A DNA stretch of 64,000 bases from an uncultured Gammaproteobacteria bacterium (GTDB lineage Bacteria; Pseudomonadota; Gammaproteobacteria; Steroidobacterales; UBA11654), in contig CACJRN010000007.1 in NCBI GenBank assembly GCA_902595845.1, positions 1-64,000 of the forward strand, in the 5' to 3' direction. Positions 23,927 to 34,626 of this stretch are shown here, piece by piece. The notes beneath the pieces are model-generated. The model made no database searches, was not told where the DNA came from, and saw nothing but the letters and a program-made list of their open reading frames with translations. Numbering within the stretch: the stretch's first letter is position 1; the number at the start of each line of letters is the position of its first letter. Position numbers and translations under genes: made by a program.

Positions 23927-24039
23927 TTCCCTTTTCTGTCGTCTTTCTTTTCAGAAGGGGAGACTCGATTGCTGAAATATTTAAATGATTTCACCAAGAA
24001 AATTACAATAATGATGATTATGATTATTAAGCCGTCCAT
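23923..24039 (-). CDS. Candidate 38-residue membrane microprotein after psd
   Basis: MDGLIIIIIIIVIFLVKSF followed by a charged tail KYFSNRVSPSEKKDDRKGN: one strongly hydrophobic helix of 13-14 residues and a hydrophilic C-terminus. A strong ribosome site, CGAGGAGAAG, sits just before the ATG, 12 bases after the psd stop on the same strand, so it is probably co-transcribed with psd. Ends tail-to-tail with the efp-side microprotein (four shared bases). Confidence 0.55.
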   Translation of the reverse strand: MDGLIIIIIIIVIFLVKSFKYFSNRVSPSEKKDDRKGN

Positions 24040-24050
24040 TCTTCTCCTCG

Positions 24051-24842
24051 TTACTTGATCTTACTGAGTTGGGCTATTTTTTCACCCATTTTTACATCTT
24101 TCTCGATTGAGACATGATGCTCCCATTCTGCTTGAACATCATTGGGTAGAAGAACAACAACGGTTGATCCCAGATTAAAACATCCAATCTCATCCCCTTT
24201 TTCATAGTTTTGATTTATTTCTTTATGGGTCATTGAAGCCACGTTTCTTGCAGCAACCATAATCATGATGCAATCAGATAGAGAGTCATTAAACTCAGTG
24301 ATCAATCTCTGATTTTTGATGTAAAGGTTTTCAATATTGGACAAGGCATTTTGATCCACTCTATGCATTTCCCCTGGAACCATATTTGCCAGTTTGAGAT
24401 CGCCTTTGATCGGTGCATGTACGCGGTGATAGTTATAAGGTGCAAGATAAATACTGATATATGAACCGTTTTCATAATTCTGGGTCAGCGTTTCATTGCC
24501 ATCGAGCAATCCATATAATTCGTATTGCATGCCTTTAATTTGAAACAAACGGCCTTCTTCAATTTTTCCAAATTCAACAATCTTTCCATCGACTGGAGAG
24601 ATCAAGCTATTATGATTATCATCAATTGGTCTTTTGCTTGGGTCTATTTCTCGAGTAAAAAAATCATTGAAATGCTTGTAATCTAGATGAGATTTCCTGG
24701 GGTAGTCATCAATTTCTATCTGGTAATTCTTCAAAAATGTCCTTATCAAAAGATTTTTAATGGCGTTTATCTCAATCAAAGATACTTTTATCACTGTCCT
24801 TTGAAGTAGGTCACTTAGAAAATTTTGAATCAGATTAAACAT
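24051..24842 (-). CDS. psd: Phosphatidylserine decarboxylase proenzyme
   Basis: 263 residues. Makes phosphatidylethanolamine from phosphatidylserine in the inner membrane. It has SPVDGKIVEFG near residues 83-93, YNYHRVHAPIKG near 135-146 and the self-cleavage site LGSTVVVLLP near 227-236, where cleavage before Ser yields the pyruvoyl group. Divergent from prmB; a microprotein follows it. Confidence 0.95.
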   Translation of the reverse strand: MFNLIQNFLSDLLQRTVIKVSLIEINAIKNLLIRTFLKNYQIEIDDYPRKSHLDYKHFNDFFTREIDPSKRPIDDNHNSLISPVDGKIVEFGKIEEGRLFQIKGMQYELYGLLDGNETLTQNYENGSYISIYLAPYNYHRVHAPIKGDLKLANMVPGEMHRVDQNALSNIENLYIKNQRLITEFNDSLSDCIMIMVAARNVASMTHKEINQNYEKGDEIGCFNLGSTVVVLLPNDVQAEWEHHVSIEKDVKMGEKIAQLSKIK

Positions 24843-24889
24843 TATTTATTTAGTTAGAGGCAATATTAGAAATCTAATGTAACATCGAT

Positions 24890-25792
24890 GTGATGATGGA
24901 CACCAGATTTGAATTGATCGATCGATGCACAACTTTTAATGAGCTTTTGCATGATATGGAACTCATACTAAACAAAGAGCATCTTTTTTATGGTCATGGA
25001 ACCGGAAATGCCATGGATGAATCAATGGCAATCCTTATGTATCTATCAGAATCTAATGATGTTCTAGATGAAGAGCAACTCAAAACATCAATTAGTGATC
25101 AAGTACAAGAAAAAGCAAAAGAAGTGTTGTATCAGAGAGTTACTGAATCGAAGCCTTTGCCATATATAACCAATGAGGCTTACTTTTGTGGAAAGAAGTT
25201 TTATGTCGATGAACGTGTTCTTATCCCAAGATCCCCGATAGCTGAACTCATAAATAACCGCTTTGAGCCTTGGTTGAATCCAAACTCCATCAATCGTGTG
25301 CTTGAGATTGGAACAGGATCCGGTTGTATTGCTTTGAGTATTGCAGAAGCTTTTTCAGATATTGAAGTGGTTGCAACGGACATCTCTCCAGATGCAATCG
25401 ATGTGGCTAGACTGAACACAAAAGCCCATGGCTTAGAGCAACAGGTGGAGATCATAGAGTCAGATTTATTTGAGAATGTGAGCGGTTTGTTTGACTTAAT
25501 CATCACCAATCCACCATATGTTCCAGATAAAATCATGCTTGATTTGCCAAAAGAATATCTTCATGAGCCACATATGGCTTTGGCCGCAGGGGAGAAGGGA
25601 CTGGATTTTATCTCCAGGATATTGCATGATGCACCTCCTTTTTTAACCGACAACGGTATAGTGATAATAGAGGCAGGGGTTGCCTCAGAGAACATGGAAA
25701 AAGGATTTAATATGCCTTTTATTTGGATTGATTTTGAAATAGGAGGCGAGGGTGTTGCACTCATAGAAGCATCACACCTAAAATTTGACTAA
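24890..25792 (+). CDS. prmB: Ribosomal protein L3 glutamine N5-methyltransferase
   Basis: 300 residues. SAM-dependent methyltransferase with the PrmB/PrmC architecture: an N-terminal helical domain (FYGHGTGNAMDE, ITNEAYFCGKKFYVDERVLIPRS), the SAM loop LEIGTGSGCIALSIA and the catalytic NPPYVPD. PrmB rather than PrmC is inferred because it lies directly upstream of aroC and from the IPRSPIAELI segment. Start is ambiguous among GTG 24890, ATG 24893 and ATG 24896. Confidence 0.92.
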   Translation: MMMDTRFELIDRCTTFNELLHDMELILNKEHLFYGHGTGNAMDESMAILMYLSESNDVLDEEQLKTSISDQVQEKAKEVLYQRVTESKPLPYITNEAYFCGKKFYVDERVLIPRSPIAELINNRFEPWLNPNSINRVLEIGTGSGCIALSIAEAFSDIEVVATDISPDAIDVARLNTKAHGLEQQVEIIESDLFENVSGLFDLIITNPPYVPDKIMLDLPKEYLHEPHMALAAGEKGLDFISRILHDAPPFLTDNGIVIIEAGVASENMEKGFNMPFIWIDFEIGGEGVALIEASHLKFD

Positions 25793-25819
25793 AATAAGAA
25801 GCAGATAAAGAGATCGTTA

Positions 25820-26902
25820 ATGGCTGGCAATACAATTGGAAAATTATTTACTGTGACAACGTCTGGGGAGAGTCATGGCCCTGGATTGTCAGCTATTATT
25901 GATGGATGTCCTCCAGGTCTTGCCATCAGTGAGACTGATATTCAGAAAGAATTGAATAAAAGAAGACCCGGTCAATCCAGATTCACCTCTCAAAGAAAAG
26001 AGACGGATGAAGTAAGCATTATGTCTGGCGTTTTCGAGGGGGTTACAACAGGTACGCCAATCAATCTGGTTGTTCAAAATGTAGACCAAAAATCAAAAGA
26101 TTACACTGCCATTAAGGATAAATTCAGACCCGGTCATGCTGATTTTACTTATTACCATAAATACGGAATCAGAGATTACAGAGGAGGAGGCAGATCTTCT
26201 GCTCGTGAAACTGTCATGAGGGTTGCAGCAGGCGCAATCGCAAGAAAATATTTATTTGAAAAAGCGGGAATAGAGATATTTGGTTTTCTAGGTCAGTTGG
26301 GACCGATTCATCTTGAAATGAAGGACAGATCATTTATTGAAACAAACCCCTTTTTCTGTGGCGATCCTGAAAAAATCTCAGAATTGGAGTCATATATGGA
26401 TCAATTGAGAAAAGAGGGCGATTCCATTGGCGCCAGAATTAACTTGGTAGCGACGAATGTCCCAGTTGGATTGGGCGAACCAGTTTTTGACAAACTCGAA
26501 GCAGATATCGCTCATGGATTGATGAGTATCAATGCGGTCAAAGGAGTTGAGATTGGCGCTGGATTCTCTGTAGTGAATCAAAAAGGCAGCGAGCATAGAG
26601 ATGAGATTGATACCGATGGCTTTAAACAGAATAACTCTGGCGGCACATTAGGCGGTATCTCAAGTGGGCAGGATATTTTTGCAAGCATTGCTTTGAAGCC
26701 TACATCCAGCATTATCAAGCCGGCTGAGACAATCGATAAAACAGGTGAAAAGACTGAAATTGTAACCAAAGGAAGGCATGATCCTTGTGTAGGCCTTAGG
26801 GCAACACCCATAGGTGAAGCCATGCTGGCAATTGTTTTAATGGATCATTTTTTGAGAAATCGAGCCCAAAATGCTGATGTCTCAATAGAAGAAAAAGGCT
26901 AA
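25820..26902 (+). CDS. aroC: Chorismate synthase
   Basis: 360 residues. Converts EPSP to chorismate, needing reduced FMN. Visible signatures: [18 protein letters not shown] near residues 15-32, [25 protein letters not shown] (split) near 102-127 and the C-terminal [13 protein letters not shown]. Second gene of the prmB-aroC-asd-truA-accD-folC run; asd follows after 6 bases. Confidence 0.97.
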   Translation: MAGNTIGKLFTVTTSGESHGPGLSAIIDGCPPGLAISETDIQKELNKRRPGQSRFTSQRKETDEVSIMSGVFEGVTTGTPINLVVQNVDQKSKDYTAIKDKFRPGHADFTYYHKYGIRDYRGGGRSSARETVMRVAAGAIARKYLFEKAGIEIFGFLGQLGPIHLEMKDRSFIETNPFFCGDPEKISELESYMDQLRKEGDSIGARINLVATNVPVGLGEPVFDKLEADIAHGLMSINAVKGVEIGAGFSVVNQKGSEHRDEIDTDGFKQNNSGGTLGGISSGQDIFASIALKPTSSIIKPAETIDKTGEKTEIVTKGRHDPCVGLRATPIGEAMLAIVLMDHFLRNRAQNADVSIEEKG

Positions 26903-26908
26903 TAAATC

Positions 26909-27904
26909 GTGTCAAATCGTGTAGCAATTGTCGGTGCAACGGGATTGGTGGGTGAAGCGCTTCTTCGGATTCTCCAGCAACGTTCTTTTCCCATCAGTGA
27001 ACTGGTTCTTCTGGCAAGCGAGAGATCTGCTGGACAGATAATTGAATTCAATGAACAAGAGCATGAAGTCAGACTCTTAGATGATTTTGATTTTGAAAAT
27101 ATTGATTTTTCTTTCTTCTCTGCAGGCGCCAACGTATCAAGAGTCTTTGCACCCAAAGCAGCAAATTCTGGATCAATCGTTATTGATAACACCTCTGAAT
27201 TCAGATATGACGATCATATTCCACTCATCGTACCCGAGGTTAATGCTCATGCTTTAAAGGATTTCAGAAAAAGCAATATTATTGCCAATCCAAATTGTTC
27301 AACCATACAAATGCTTGTAGCACTCAACCCCATACATCAGGCTGCAAGAATCAAATCCATCAATGTATCTACCTATCAATCAATATCTGGAGCTGGGCGA
27401 TCAATGCTCAATGAATACGATCGCCAGGTTCTCGATTCAAACTACCCTCAACATGAGGAAAGCTTATTCGCACACAACGTCGTACCTCAGATTGGTTCAT
27501 TTGAAAACAATGGATATACATTGGAAGAAATGAAGATGGTTTGGGAAACACATAAGATTTTTGAAGATAAAAGTATTGAGGTAAACCCAACTGCTGTGAG
27601 GGTGCCAGTGAGATATGGTCATTCTGAATCAATAGGTATTATCACTGAGAGTTATCTCAGTATTGGTGAAGTCAGAGAGTTGCTCTCAGGGTCTCTTGGT
27701 ATCCATTTGATGCAAGATGATGAATCATACCCCATGCCATTAAAGGAGGGCGAAGGGACAGACGATGTCTATATTGGAAGGATACGAGCAGACTTGAATC
27801 ATTCGAATGGAATCAATTTGTGGGTTGTAGCAGACAATATAAGAAAAGGCGCAGCACTGAATTCAATTCAGATTGCTGAGACCATCATTGAATCAGATTA
27901 TTAA
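26909..27904 (+). CDS. asd: Aspartate-semialdehyde dehydrogenase
   Basis: 331 residues from a GTG start. Makes aspartate semialdehyde for lysine, threonine, methionine and diaminopimelate. The NADP loop is VGATGLVGEALL; the catalytic Cys130 is in NPNCSTIQM, and RVPVRYGHSES contains the general-base His. The Cys is present, so this is an active enzyme, not the Usg paralogue that lacks it. Its stop overlaps the truA start by one base. Confidence 0.94.
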   Translation: MSNRVAIVGATGLVGEALLRILQQRSFPISELVLLASERSAGQIIEFNEQEHEVRLLDDFDFENIDFSFFSAGANVSRVFAPKAANSGSIVIDNTSEFRYDDHIPLIVPEVNAHALKDFRKSNIIANPNCSTIQMLVALNPIHQAARIKSINVSTYQSISGAGRSMLNEYDRQVLDSNYPQHEESLFAHNVVPQIGSFENNGYTLEEMKMVWETHKIFEDKSIEVNPTAVRVPVRYGHSESIGIITESYLSIGEVRELLSGSLGIHLMQDDESYPMPLKEGEGTDDVYIGRIRADLNHSNGINLWVVADNIRKGAALNSIQIAETIIESDY

Positions 27905-28689
27905 TGATGCCAGCTGTTTTAACTAAATATGCATGTGGAGTTGAATATTTAGGATCTCATTACAAAGGATGGCAATCTCAAGACTCTCAGGAGACCATTC
28001 AAGATCAAATCGAAAGCGCCTTATCAAATGTAGCAAACGAAAAGCTACGAATTTATTCAGCGGGAAGAACGGATTCTGGGGTTCATGCATTGGGTCAAGT
28101 TTTTCACTTTTCAACAAATGCTAATCGGACTGAAAATCAATGGTTGGATGGCATCAATTCTCATTTACCATCTGATATCAGCATTCAGTGGATTAAAATT
28201 GTTGACGAAGAATTTGATGCAAGATACTCAGCTGTTTCTAGAACCTATATTTATCTTATTAATAATAAAAAATTTGATGTATTCAGCGACCAAAGATCCC
28301 TTTTTGTTAGACAAAAGCTAAATACAGAACATATGAGAGAGGCATGTCAGTATCTAATTGGGAGGCATGACTTTTCATCATTCAGGGCTTCAAGTTGCCA
28401 ATCCAATAATCCCGTCAGAGATATGATTAGCATTGAGCTGGAAGTTGATAAATTCATATCCATAAGATTCACTGCAAATGCATTCTTACATCACATGATT
28501 AGAAATATTGTGGGAACGCTTTTGGACGTTGGAACTGAAAAGATTTCACCAAAGGATCTCTTGAGAATACTTCACGCAAAAGACAGAAATGCTGCTTCAA
28601 AAACTGCATCTGCGAAAGGCTTATATTTGGCCAGAGTCAATTATCCTGAAAAATATGCTTTCCCTTCTCATGCACATGAGATGATATGA
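27904..28689 (+). CDS. truA: tRNA pseudouridine(38-40) synthase
   Basis: 261 residues. The catalytic Asp57 lies in AGRTDSGVHALGQV, and FRASSCQSNNPVR and HHMIRNIVGTLLDVG are typical later motifs. Modifies the anticodon arm of tRNAs. Starts on the last base of the asd stop. The trpF gene found between truA and accD in some Gammaproteobacteria is absent. Confidence 0.96.
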   Translation: MMPAVLTKYACGVEYLGSHYKGWQSQDSQETIQDQIESALSNVANEKLRIYSAGRTDSGVHALGQVFHFSTNANRTENQWLDGINSHLPSDISIQWIKIVDEEFDARYSAVSRTYIYLINNKKFDVFSDQRSLFVRQKLNTEHMREACQYLIGRHDFSSFRASSCQSNNPVRDMISIELEVDKFISIRFTANAFLHHMIRNIVGTLLDVGTEKISPKDLLRILHAKDRNAASKTASAKGLYLARVNYPEKYAFPSHAHEMI

Positions 28690-28711
28690 TGAGAGCTGAT
28701 TATGAGGTCAT

Positions 28712-29566
28712 ATGAATTGGTTTAAGAAATTAGTTCCGTCAAGGATCACGACAAAAAAAAAGCAAAGGGTTAAGTCTGTGCCTGAAGGCGTTTGGGTCAC
28801 TTGTGACTCTTGTGGCGCTCAGTTGTATAGAGCTGAGCTTGAAAGAAATTTACATGTCTGTATCAAATGCGATCACCACATGAGAATAGCTGCCAGAGAA
28901 AGACTTGAGAGTTTTTTTGATCCATCGTCATCTACGGAGTATTTTGCGAACCTTACAGCCAATGATCCACTGAAATTTAGAGACACAAAAAGATATAGAG
29001 ACCGCATCTCTGAGTCGACAAAGAAATCAGGAGAAAAGGATGCCCTGATTGTTATGTCTGGAAAGGTTAATGAGATTGAAATGATCGCATGTGCTTTTGA
29101 GTTCAAGTTTTTAGGCGGATCCATGGGCTCAGTGGTAGGAGAGAAATTTGTTCGAGCAGTTAATTTAAGCATTGAGAAAAATGCACCACTGGTCAGTTTT
29201 TCATCAAGCGGTGGCGCTAGGATGCAAGAAGCATTCTTGTCTTTGATGCAATTGGCAAAAACAACATCTGCTTTGGTTGAGTTGGATGCAAAACGCATCC
29301 CATATATTTCAGTTCTTACTGACCCAACGACTGGGGGTGTCTCAGCGAGTATAGCAATGCTTGGCGATATAAATCTGGCCGAGCCAGGCGCACTGATAGG
29401 ATTTGCTGGACCCAGAGTCATTGAGCAAACCGTTGGGGAAACATTGCCTGAAGGATTTCAAAGAAGTGATTTCTTATTAGAAAAAGGTGCCATTGATATG
29501 ATTGTTGATCGTCGCCAAATGAGGGATACCATTTCTACTTTGATTTCTAATTTAATGAATCATTAA
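28712..29566 (+). CDS. accD: Acetyl-CoA carboxylase carboxyltransferase subunit beta
   Basis: 284 residues. The N-terminal zinc ribbon has four cysteines (CDSCGAQL and CIKCDHH, about residues 30-53). The carboxyltransferase crotonase-like domain has [27 protein letters not shown] and [11 protein letters not shown]. With AccA it transfers carboxyl from biotin to acetyl-CoA, the first step of fatty acid synthesis. Followed by folC after 18 bases, a conserved pairing. Confidence 0.97.
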   Translation: MNWFKKLVPSRITTKKKQRVKSVPEGVWVTCDSCGAQLYRAELERNLHVCIKCDHHMRIAARERLESFFDPSSSTEYFANLTANDPLKFRDTKRYRDRISESTKKSGEKDALIVMSGKVNEIEMIACAFEFKFLGGSMGSVVGEKFVRAVNLSIEKNAPLVSFSSSGGARMQEAFLSLMQLAKTTSALVELDAKRIPYISVLTDPTTGGVSASIAMLGDINLAEPGALIGFAGPRVIEQTVGETLPEGFQRSDFLLEKGAIDMIVDRRQMRDTISTLISNLMNH

Positions 29567-29584
29567 ATTTAATAAAAATTAATC

Positions 29585-30859
29585 ATGAGCTTTTCCACAT
29601 TAAATGAATGGCTTGAATTTCAGCAAGGCATCAATCCCAAAGAAATTGACCTGAGTCTAGAGAGGGTTAAAACGGTATTTGAGAGACTTCAAATTAATAT
29701 CCCAGAAAAGAATGTTTTTTTGATCGGCGGCACAAACGGTAAAGGCACAACCACTTCAATACTTGAGCAATTGTTCCACAAGAGCGGTTACAAAACTGGA
29801 GCATTCACATCACCCCATCTGACTCAATACAATGAAAGGGTCAGAATCAATTTAAATGATTCATCAGACAAAGATTGGATATCAGCTTTTGAAACCATAG
29901 AAAATGTCAGAGGCGATATTCCTTTGACTTACTTTGAATTCAGTGCACTCGCAGCATTTCAAATGCTATCTAATTATGATTGTGATGTATGGCTCATTGA
30001 AGTTGGCCTGGGTGGTCGACTGGATGCAACAAATATCATCGAATCATCTGTTTCACTATTGACCAGTATTGCTATGGATCATGAGGAATGGCTGGGTGAC
30101 AGCATTGATAAAATTGCGAAGGAAAAAGTTGGCATAGCGAAAATGAACAGACCCTTGATCTTTGGTGATGTGGTGGCGGTCGATGAAATTGAGAAAGGAT
30201 GTTTTGAGAAAGGAGCTGAGTTGAGGAGAAAAGAGCATGATTTCAAAGGTTTTGTTGATCAGAATCATTTCTCTTTTAAAGGGGTTAGCCAAAGGATTAA
30301 TGACATTGTTATACCTAAGAGTTGGGGTGATGGTGAGATTGATAACCTAACCACAGCTTTGGCAGCGATGGAGGCCAATGAGGAATTTTTTCCATCCAAT
30401 AATTTACTCCAAGAAGTCCTGGATGAATTCAATTTACCCGGAAGATTTGAAATATTAGATATGGGTCAAAAATGGATCTTGGATGTGGCTCACAATCCAT
30501 CTGCAGCGAATAATCTGCGACAAAGGATTGATCGATCAAATATTCATTCAGATTATGCAATGATTTTTAGCATGATGAAAGATAAGCAACTCGAGTTGTA
30601 TCTTAATGCCTTTAAAGATCTCATTCATACATGGATTATTTGTGAGATGGAAACTGAGCGCTCATTTAAAGTAGAAAAAATAAAAAATGAGATGAGCAAA
30701 ATGGGAATTGAAAACGTTTATTCTGCAACATCACCTCTAGATGCGATAAAGACCCTAGAAAAAAATGCGAGCATAAGTAACAATGTGATTGTCTCTGGGT
30801 CATTTGAATTGGTCGGACCCATCAGAGAGTTCTTATTAAACTCTCAGGGAAGATTATGA
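29585..30859 (+). CDS. folC: Bifunctional folylpolyglutamate synthase/dihydrofolate synthase
   Basis: 424 residues. Mur-ligase fold with the P-loop GTNGKGTTTS near residues 49-58, TSPHLTQYNERVRI near 78-91, EVGLGGRLDATN near 141-152 and DVAHNPSAANNL near 300. Adds glutamate to dihydropteroate and to folates, keeping them in the cell for GlyA, FolD and Fhs. Overlaps the SPOR gene by four bases. Confidence 0.95.
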   Translation: MSFSTLNEWLEFQQGINPKEIDLSLERVKTVFERLQINIPEKNVFLIGGTNGKGTTTSILEQLFHKSGYKTGAFTSPHLTQYNERVRINLNDSSDKDWISAFETIENVRGDIPLTYFEFSALAAFQMLSNYDCDVWLIEVGLGGRLDATNIIESSVSLLTSIAMDHEEWLGDSIDKIAKEKVGIAKMNRPLIFGDVVAVDEIEKGCFEKGAELRRKEHDFKGFVDQNHFSFKGVSQRINDIVIPKSWGDGEIDNLTTALAAMEANEEFFPSNNLLQEVLDEFNLPGRFEILDMGQKWILDVAHNPSAANNLRQRIDRSNIHSDYAMIFSMMKDKQLELYLNAFKDLIHTWIICEMETERSFKVEKIKNEMSKMGIENVYSATSPLDAIKTLEKNASISNNVIVSGSFELVGPIREFLLNSQGRL

Positions 30860-31251
30860 AAGAAAGAATAATAGGAATGTCAACAATTGTTGCTGTAATT
30901 ACAGTGATTTCTTTTATATATCTAAAAGGCGATGGTCTTGCTGAGATTGAAAAGAGAATTGAAGCCAGACAATCTGTGATAGTAGAAGAGGCATCTATAC
31001 AATCTGACCTGATATACCCATGGGTCATCCAGTTAGAAGCCTTTCAAGATTTAGAAGATGCCAAAGCTTTGACCAAGCAATTTGAAAGAAAAGGCTACAA
31101 TGCCTACATCAGTTCAAAAGACTTTTCGGGTAAAAAAATTTACAGAGTTCGAATAAGGCCCTCAAATGAAGATGAGGAGGCTGCCCCCATTATCAAGAAG
31201 CTTGAGAGAGGTGATCATGAATTTCAAGTTTTAGGTAAAGGGCAACAATGA
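30856..31251 (+). CDS. SPOR-domain inner-membrane protein (DedD-like)
   Basis: 131 residues: a short cytoplasmic start, one membrane helix (IIGMSTIVAVITVISFIYL, about residues 4-22), a linker, then a SPOR domain from about residue 54 (YPWVIQLEAFQDLEDAKALT ... KIYRVRIRPS). SPOR domains bind denuded septal peptidoglycan. Position between folC and cvpA matches dedD, but the protein is shorter than E. coli DedD (220), with a reduced linker, so the symbol is left out. Confidence 0.85.
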   Translation: MKERIIGMSTIVAVITVISFIYLKGDGLAEIEKRIEARQSVIVEEASIQSDLIYPWVIQLEAFQDLEDAKALTKQFERKGYNAYISSKDFSGKKIYRVRIRPSNEDEEAAPIIKKLERGDHEFQVLGKGQQ

Positions 31252-31784
31252 TCTATCACATACCTTTCCCTTTTCCAGTCACATTCCCCATTCATATCTT
31301 TGGCAGCGAAGAAGTCGTTTCAATTCTGGATTTTATATTGATTCTTATTTTGGGGATGTCTAGCATTTATGGTTTTTTTAAAGGTTTTCTAACAGAAGTT
31401 CTTTCTCTTCTCACATGGATCATTGCAGTTTCAGTTGCATACGCCCTCGGCGGTCAATTTGAAATCATTTTTGAGCCAATTTTGACATCAGAGGTAATGA
31501 GGTTATGGGTCTCAAGATTGCTTATACTAGCATTGATATTGTTTATTGGCGGTCTAGCAAGTCGCAAAGTTGCAAAAGCCGTTGGTTCGAGTATTTCAGG
31601 CGATATGTTGATTGGTCTTGGCTTTGGTTTTCTAAGAGGTCTTGTTTTGATTTGTTTATTGATGTTGATTTTAGAAGATACAGAATTGTACGCTGAACCG
31701 ATCATACAAGACGCAGTATTTTTGGAAGAAGCTGAGCAAGTGAAAGAGTTTTTCTATAATTTATTTTTACAGTATTATAAATAG
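31248..31784 (+). CDS. cvpA: CvpA family membrane protein
   Basis: 178 residues with four hydrophobic helices (about 23-42, 48-66, 81-103, 116-139). It has the CvpA core [27 protein letters not shown]. Known from colicin V secretion and purine-linked phenotypes in E. coli; molecular role unclear. Overlaps the SPOR gene by four bases and precedes purF, the classic cvpA-purF order. The N-terminus has about 20 more residues than usual, so a later start is possible. Confidence 0.88.
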   Translation: MIYHIPFPFPVTFPIHIFGSEEVVSILDFILILILGMSSIYGFFKGFLTEVLSLLTWIIAVSVAYALGGQFEIIFEPILTSEVMRLWVSRLLILALILFIGGLASRKVAKAVGSSISGDMLIGLGFGFLRGLVLICLLMLILEDTELYAEPIIQDAVFLEEAEQVKEFFYNLFLQYYK

Positions 31785-31819
31785 TAATCTATCGAAGGAT
31801 TAATCAGGGGAAATATCAT

Positions 31820-33343
31820 ATGTGCGGAGTCGTAGGCATTATCAGCAGTAGGCCCGTTAACCAAGAAATATATGATGCTTTAACAGTGCTGCAACACCGT
31901 GGGCAGGACTCAGCAGGAATCATGACGGATAACAACGGTGTGCTTTGTCTTAGAAAAAGCAATGGTTTGGTCAATGATGTTTTTTCAAATGAACACATGA
32001 CTAGACTGAGAGGCAATATGGGCATCGGTCATGTACGCTATCCAACCGCAGGAACACTCAGTTCATCGGAGGCACAACCTTTTTATGTGAACTCTCCATT
32101 TGGAATCTGCTTGGCTCACAATGGGAATCTTGTTAACAATGAGGAGCTTAGAAAGCATCTAAGTGAAGTCGATCGAAGACATTTAAATACTGAATCTGAT
32201 ACAGAGGCTTTATTGAATCTATTTGCCCATGAACTACAGGAAAATTTCGATGGGAGCCTCTCTCCTGAAATTATTTTCAAAGCTGCAACTCATCTTTTTA
32301 ATAAATCCTCAGGCGGTTATGCCGTTGTTTCAATGATCTTGAATGAGGGACTGGTTGCCATGAGAGATCCAAATGGAATTCGTCCTCTGATACTGGGAAA
32401 GAGAGAAGTTGGGCAAGGTACAGAATATATGATTGCTTCTGAAAGTGTGGCATTGGACATCGCTGATTTTGAAATCATGAGAGATGTTAAGCCTGGTGAA
32501 GTGATTTACATCACCAAGGAAGGAGAATTGTTTTCTAAGCAATGCGTGAAACCAAAATCATACACGCCTTGTATATTTGAGTTTGTATATTTTGCAAGGC
32601 CAGATTCGATCATTGATGGCATGTCAGTTTATAAATCTAGACTCAGAATGGGTGAGTATTTGGCACAGAGTATCATAAAAAAAGGTCTGCATCACGATGT
32701 GGATGTAGTGATTCCAATTCCTGATACCAGTCGATCAACTGCGCTCCAAGTCGCCCATCATCTGGGTGTCAAATACAGAGAAGGCTTTATTAAGAATCGA
32801 TACATTGGACGAACATTCATTATGCCTGGACAGGAAATCAGGAAAAAATCCGTGAAACAGAAACTCAATCCAATTGATCTGGAAATTCGAGATAAAAATG
32901 TATTATTGATTGATGACTCAATAGTCAGAGGGACAACTTCAAAGAAGATAATACAAATGGCTCGAAATGCGGGTGCAAACAAAGTATTTTTTGCCTCTGC
33001 AGCGCCACCGGTTAAGTATCCAAATGTTTATGGCATTGATATGCCTTCAACAGCAGAGCTTTTGGCAAGCAACAGAACAGAGGAGGAGCTTGCAAGATAT
33101 ATCGGTGCAGATTGGTTGATCTATCAAGACCTTGATGATCTCATTTCAGCGGTTCAGTTTGATGAATCAGATGCAGAGGCTTTTGATACCTCTTGTTTCT
33201 CTGGAGAGTATGTCACTGGAGATGTGACACCAAATTATCTGGATTTCATTGAGAACAAGAGAAATGATGCTGCTAAGGCAAAAAAAGAGATAGAAAGAAA
33301 ACAGATTGAAATACACGATCAGTCTTCAATGACTGTCAGCTAA
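31820..33343 (+). CDS. purF: Amidophosphoribosyltransferase
   Basis: 507 residues. First committed step of purine synthesis (PRPP + Gln to phosphoribosylamine). MCGVVGI puts the Ntn nucleophile Cys2 at the processed N-terminus; GHVRYPTAG and LAHNGNLVN complete the glutaminase site. The PRPP loop is [17 protein letters not shown] near residue 365. SD is AGGGGAAA before the ATG. The last 18 bases overlap the end of lpxH on the opposite strand. Confidence 0.97.
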   Translation: MCGVVGIISSRPVNQEIYDALTVLQHRGQDSAGIMTDNNGVLCLRKSNGLVNDVFSNEHMTRLRGNMGIGHVRYPTAGTLSSSEAQPFYVNSPFGICLAHNGNLVNNEELRKHLSEVDRRHLNTESDTEALLNLFAHELQENFDGSLSPEIIFKAATHLFNKSSGGYAVVSMILNEGLVAMRDPNGIRPLILGKREVGQGTEYMIASESVALDIADFEIMRDVKPGEVIYITKEGELFSKQCVKPKSYTPCIFEFVYFARPDSIIDGMSVYKSRLRMGEYLAQSIIKKGLHHDVDVVIPIPDTSRSTALQVAHHLGVKYREGFIKNRYIGRTFIMPGQEIRKKSVKQKLNPIDLEIRDKNVLLIDDSIVRGTTSKKIIQMARNAGANKVFFASAAPPVKYPNVYGIDMPSTAELLASNRTEEELARYIGADWLIYQDLDDLISAVQFDESDAEAFDTSCFSGEYVTGDVTPNYLDFIENKRNDAAKAKKEIERKQIEIHDQSSMTVS

Positions 33344-34054
33344 ATCCAATAATTCAATTCCAGTTTCATCCCACTTCAATATGATGGCACTCTCTTTACT
33401 CCAGTCACCCAGAACATATCGAGTGAGCTTATTTTGATCATTTGATATTTTATGAACATTTGGTCGATGGGTATGACCATGAATCATGATTTCTACAGCA
33501 TTCTCCTTGAAAGCTTTTAAAATAGCATCGGGATTGACATCCATGATCTCCATTGTTTTTTGGACCTTAGATTGTTTGCTTGCATCTTTTGTTTCACCGG
33601 CAATTTTTTCACGTTTAGAAATCGGAAAATTCAGAAAATCTTTTTGCCAAATAGGATTTCTAACGACTGAGCGAAACGCCTGATATTCATGGTCATCTGT
33701 GCATAATTGATCTCCGTGTGTCAGCATTGCTTTTTCCCCATTGATCTCAATGATGTAAGGATCATTGATTAATTCGATCGAAGCAGCATCACAAAAATCA
33801 TGCCCAATTAAAAAATCTCTATTGCCATGCATGAGTCTAATACGGATTCCTTTATTAGAAAGCGTATTCAGTTGATCGATCACGAATTGGCTCAGTTCAG
33901 ATACATTGTCATCACCAATCCAAGACTCAAAAAGGTCGCCCAATATATAAAGCGTATCGTTCTGATTCAGGTGTTTAAGGAATTCTGAAAAAGTATTCGC
34001 TATTGGTGACTCGATCTTTTCCATATGGAGATCAGAAATGAAATAAGTCGTCAT
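33326..34054 (-). CDS. lpxH: UDP-2,3-diacylglucosamine diphosphatase LpxH
   Basis: 242 residues. Calcineurin-like phosphoesterase of lipid A synthesis: SDLHMEK near residue 6, [11 protein letters not shown] near 40, HGNRDFLIG near 80, [10 protein letters not shown] near 114 and HGHTHRPNV near 195 supply the two-metal site. Its presence shows an LPS-bearing outer membrane. Third gene of folD-ppi-lpxH. Confidence 0.95.
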   Translation of the reverse strand: MTTYFISDLHMEKIESPIANTFSEFLKHLNQNDTLYILGDLFESWIGDDNVSELSQFVIDQLNTLSNKGIRIRLMHGNRDFLIGHDFCDAASIELINDPYIIEINGEKAMLTHGDQLCTDDHEYQAFRSVVRNPIWQKDFLNFPISKREKIAGETKDASKQSKVQKTMEIMDVNPDAILKAFKENAVEIMIHGHTHRPNVHKISNDQNKLTRYVLGDWSKESAIILKWDETGIELLDLADSH

Positions 34055-34062
34055 ATAGGCTT

Positions 34063-34626
34063 TCAGTCTATTCGTTTGACTTCAAGAATAATGATTGGTG
34101 CAACAGGCACATCTTGAAACCCCTTTGTGCTTTGTGTTGCATTACTCGCAATATCGTCAACAACAGAAAAGCCATCAATGACATCACCGAATACTGCATA
34201 ACCCCATCTCGTCGGCATTGGATCAAGAGAAAAGTTATCATTTAGATTGATATAGAATTGAGATGATGCGGAGTGTGGTTCATTGGTTCTTGCCATACCC
34301 AAAGACATCCTTTGGTTTTTTAAACCATTTCCAGATTCATTGATGATCTCAGGTAGTGTTTCAATCTCATCAAGATTGACATCATACCCTCCTGTTTGAA
34401 TGACAAAACCGGGTATGACTCGATGAAAGATTGTTCCAATATAAGCTCCTGACTCAACATAATTTAGAAAATTCTCAACAGTCTTTGGAGCTCTATTGCG
34501 ATCAAGCTCAACCACAATGGTGCCGGATGTTGTTACGATCTCGATTTGTGGATAATTCTCAGAGGCATCTATTCTGATTGTCATCAAACCGATAAGGCAT
34601 GCAATGAATATGTAAGTTCTGTTCAT
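34063..34626 (-). CDS. Exported cyclophilin-type peptidyl-prolyl isomerase
   Basis: 187 residues with a signal peptide ([18 protein letters not shown], about residues 5-22), then a cyclophilin domain: [33 protein letters not shown] and [13 protein letters not shown]. Likely periplasmic, like PpiA. A second, cytoplasmic-type cyclophilin is at 48551. Overlaps the folD stop by four bases and is eight bases before lpxH. Confidence 0.9.
   Translation of the reverse strand: MNRTYIFIACLIGLMTIRIDASENYPQIEIVTTSGTIVVELDRNRAPKTVENFLNYVESGAYIGTIFHRVIPGFVIQTGGYDVNLDEIETLPEIINESGNGLKNQRMSLGMARTNEPHSASSQFYINLNDNFSLDPMPTRWGYAVFGDVIDGFSVVDDIASNATQSTKGFQDVPVAPIIILEVKRID

Noticed and set aside
28873-29421. 182-codon open frame on the minus strand opposite accD
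   Set aside because: It lies wholly inside accD, shows no family and no ribosome site, and its composition follows the antisense of a conserved gene.
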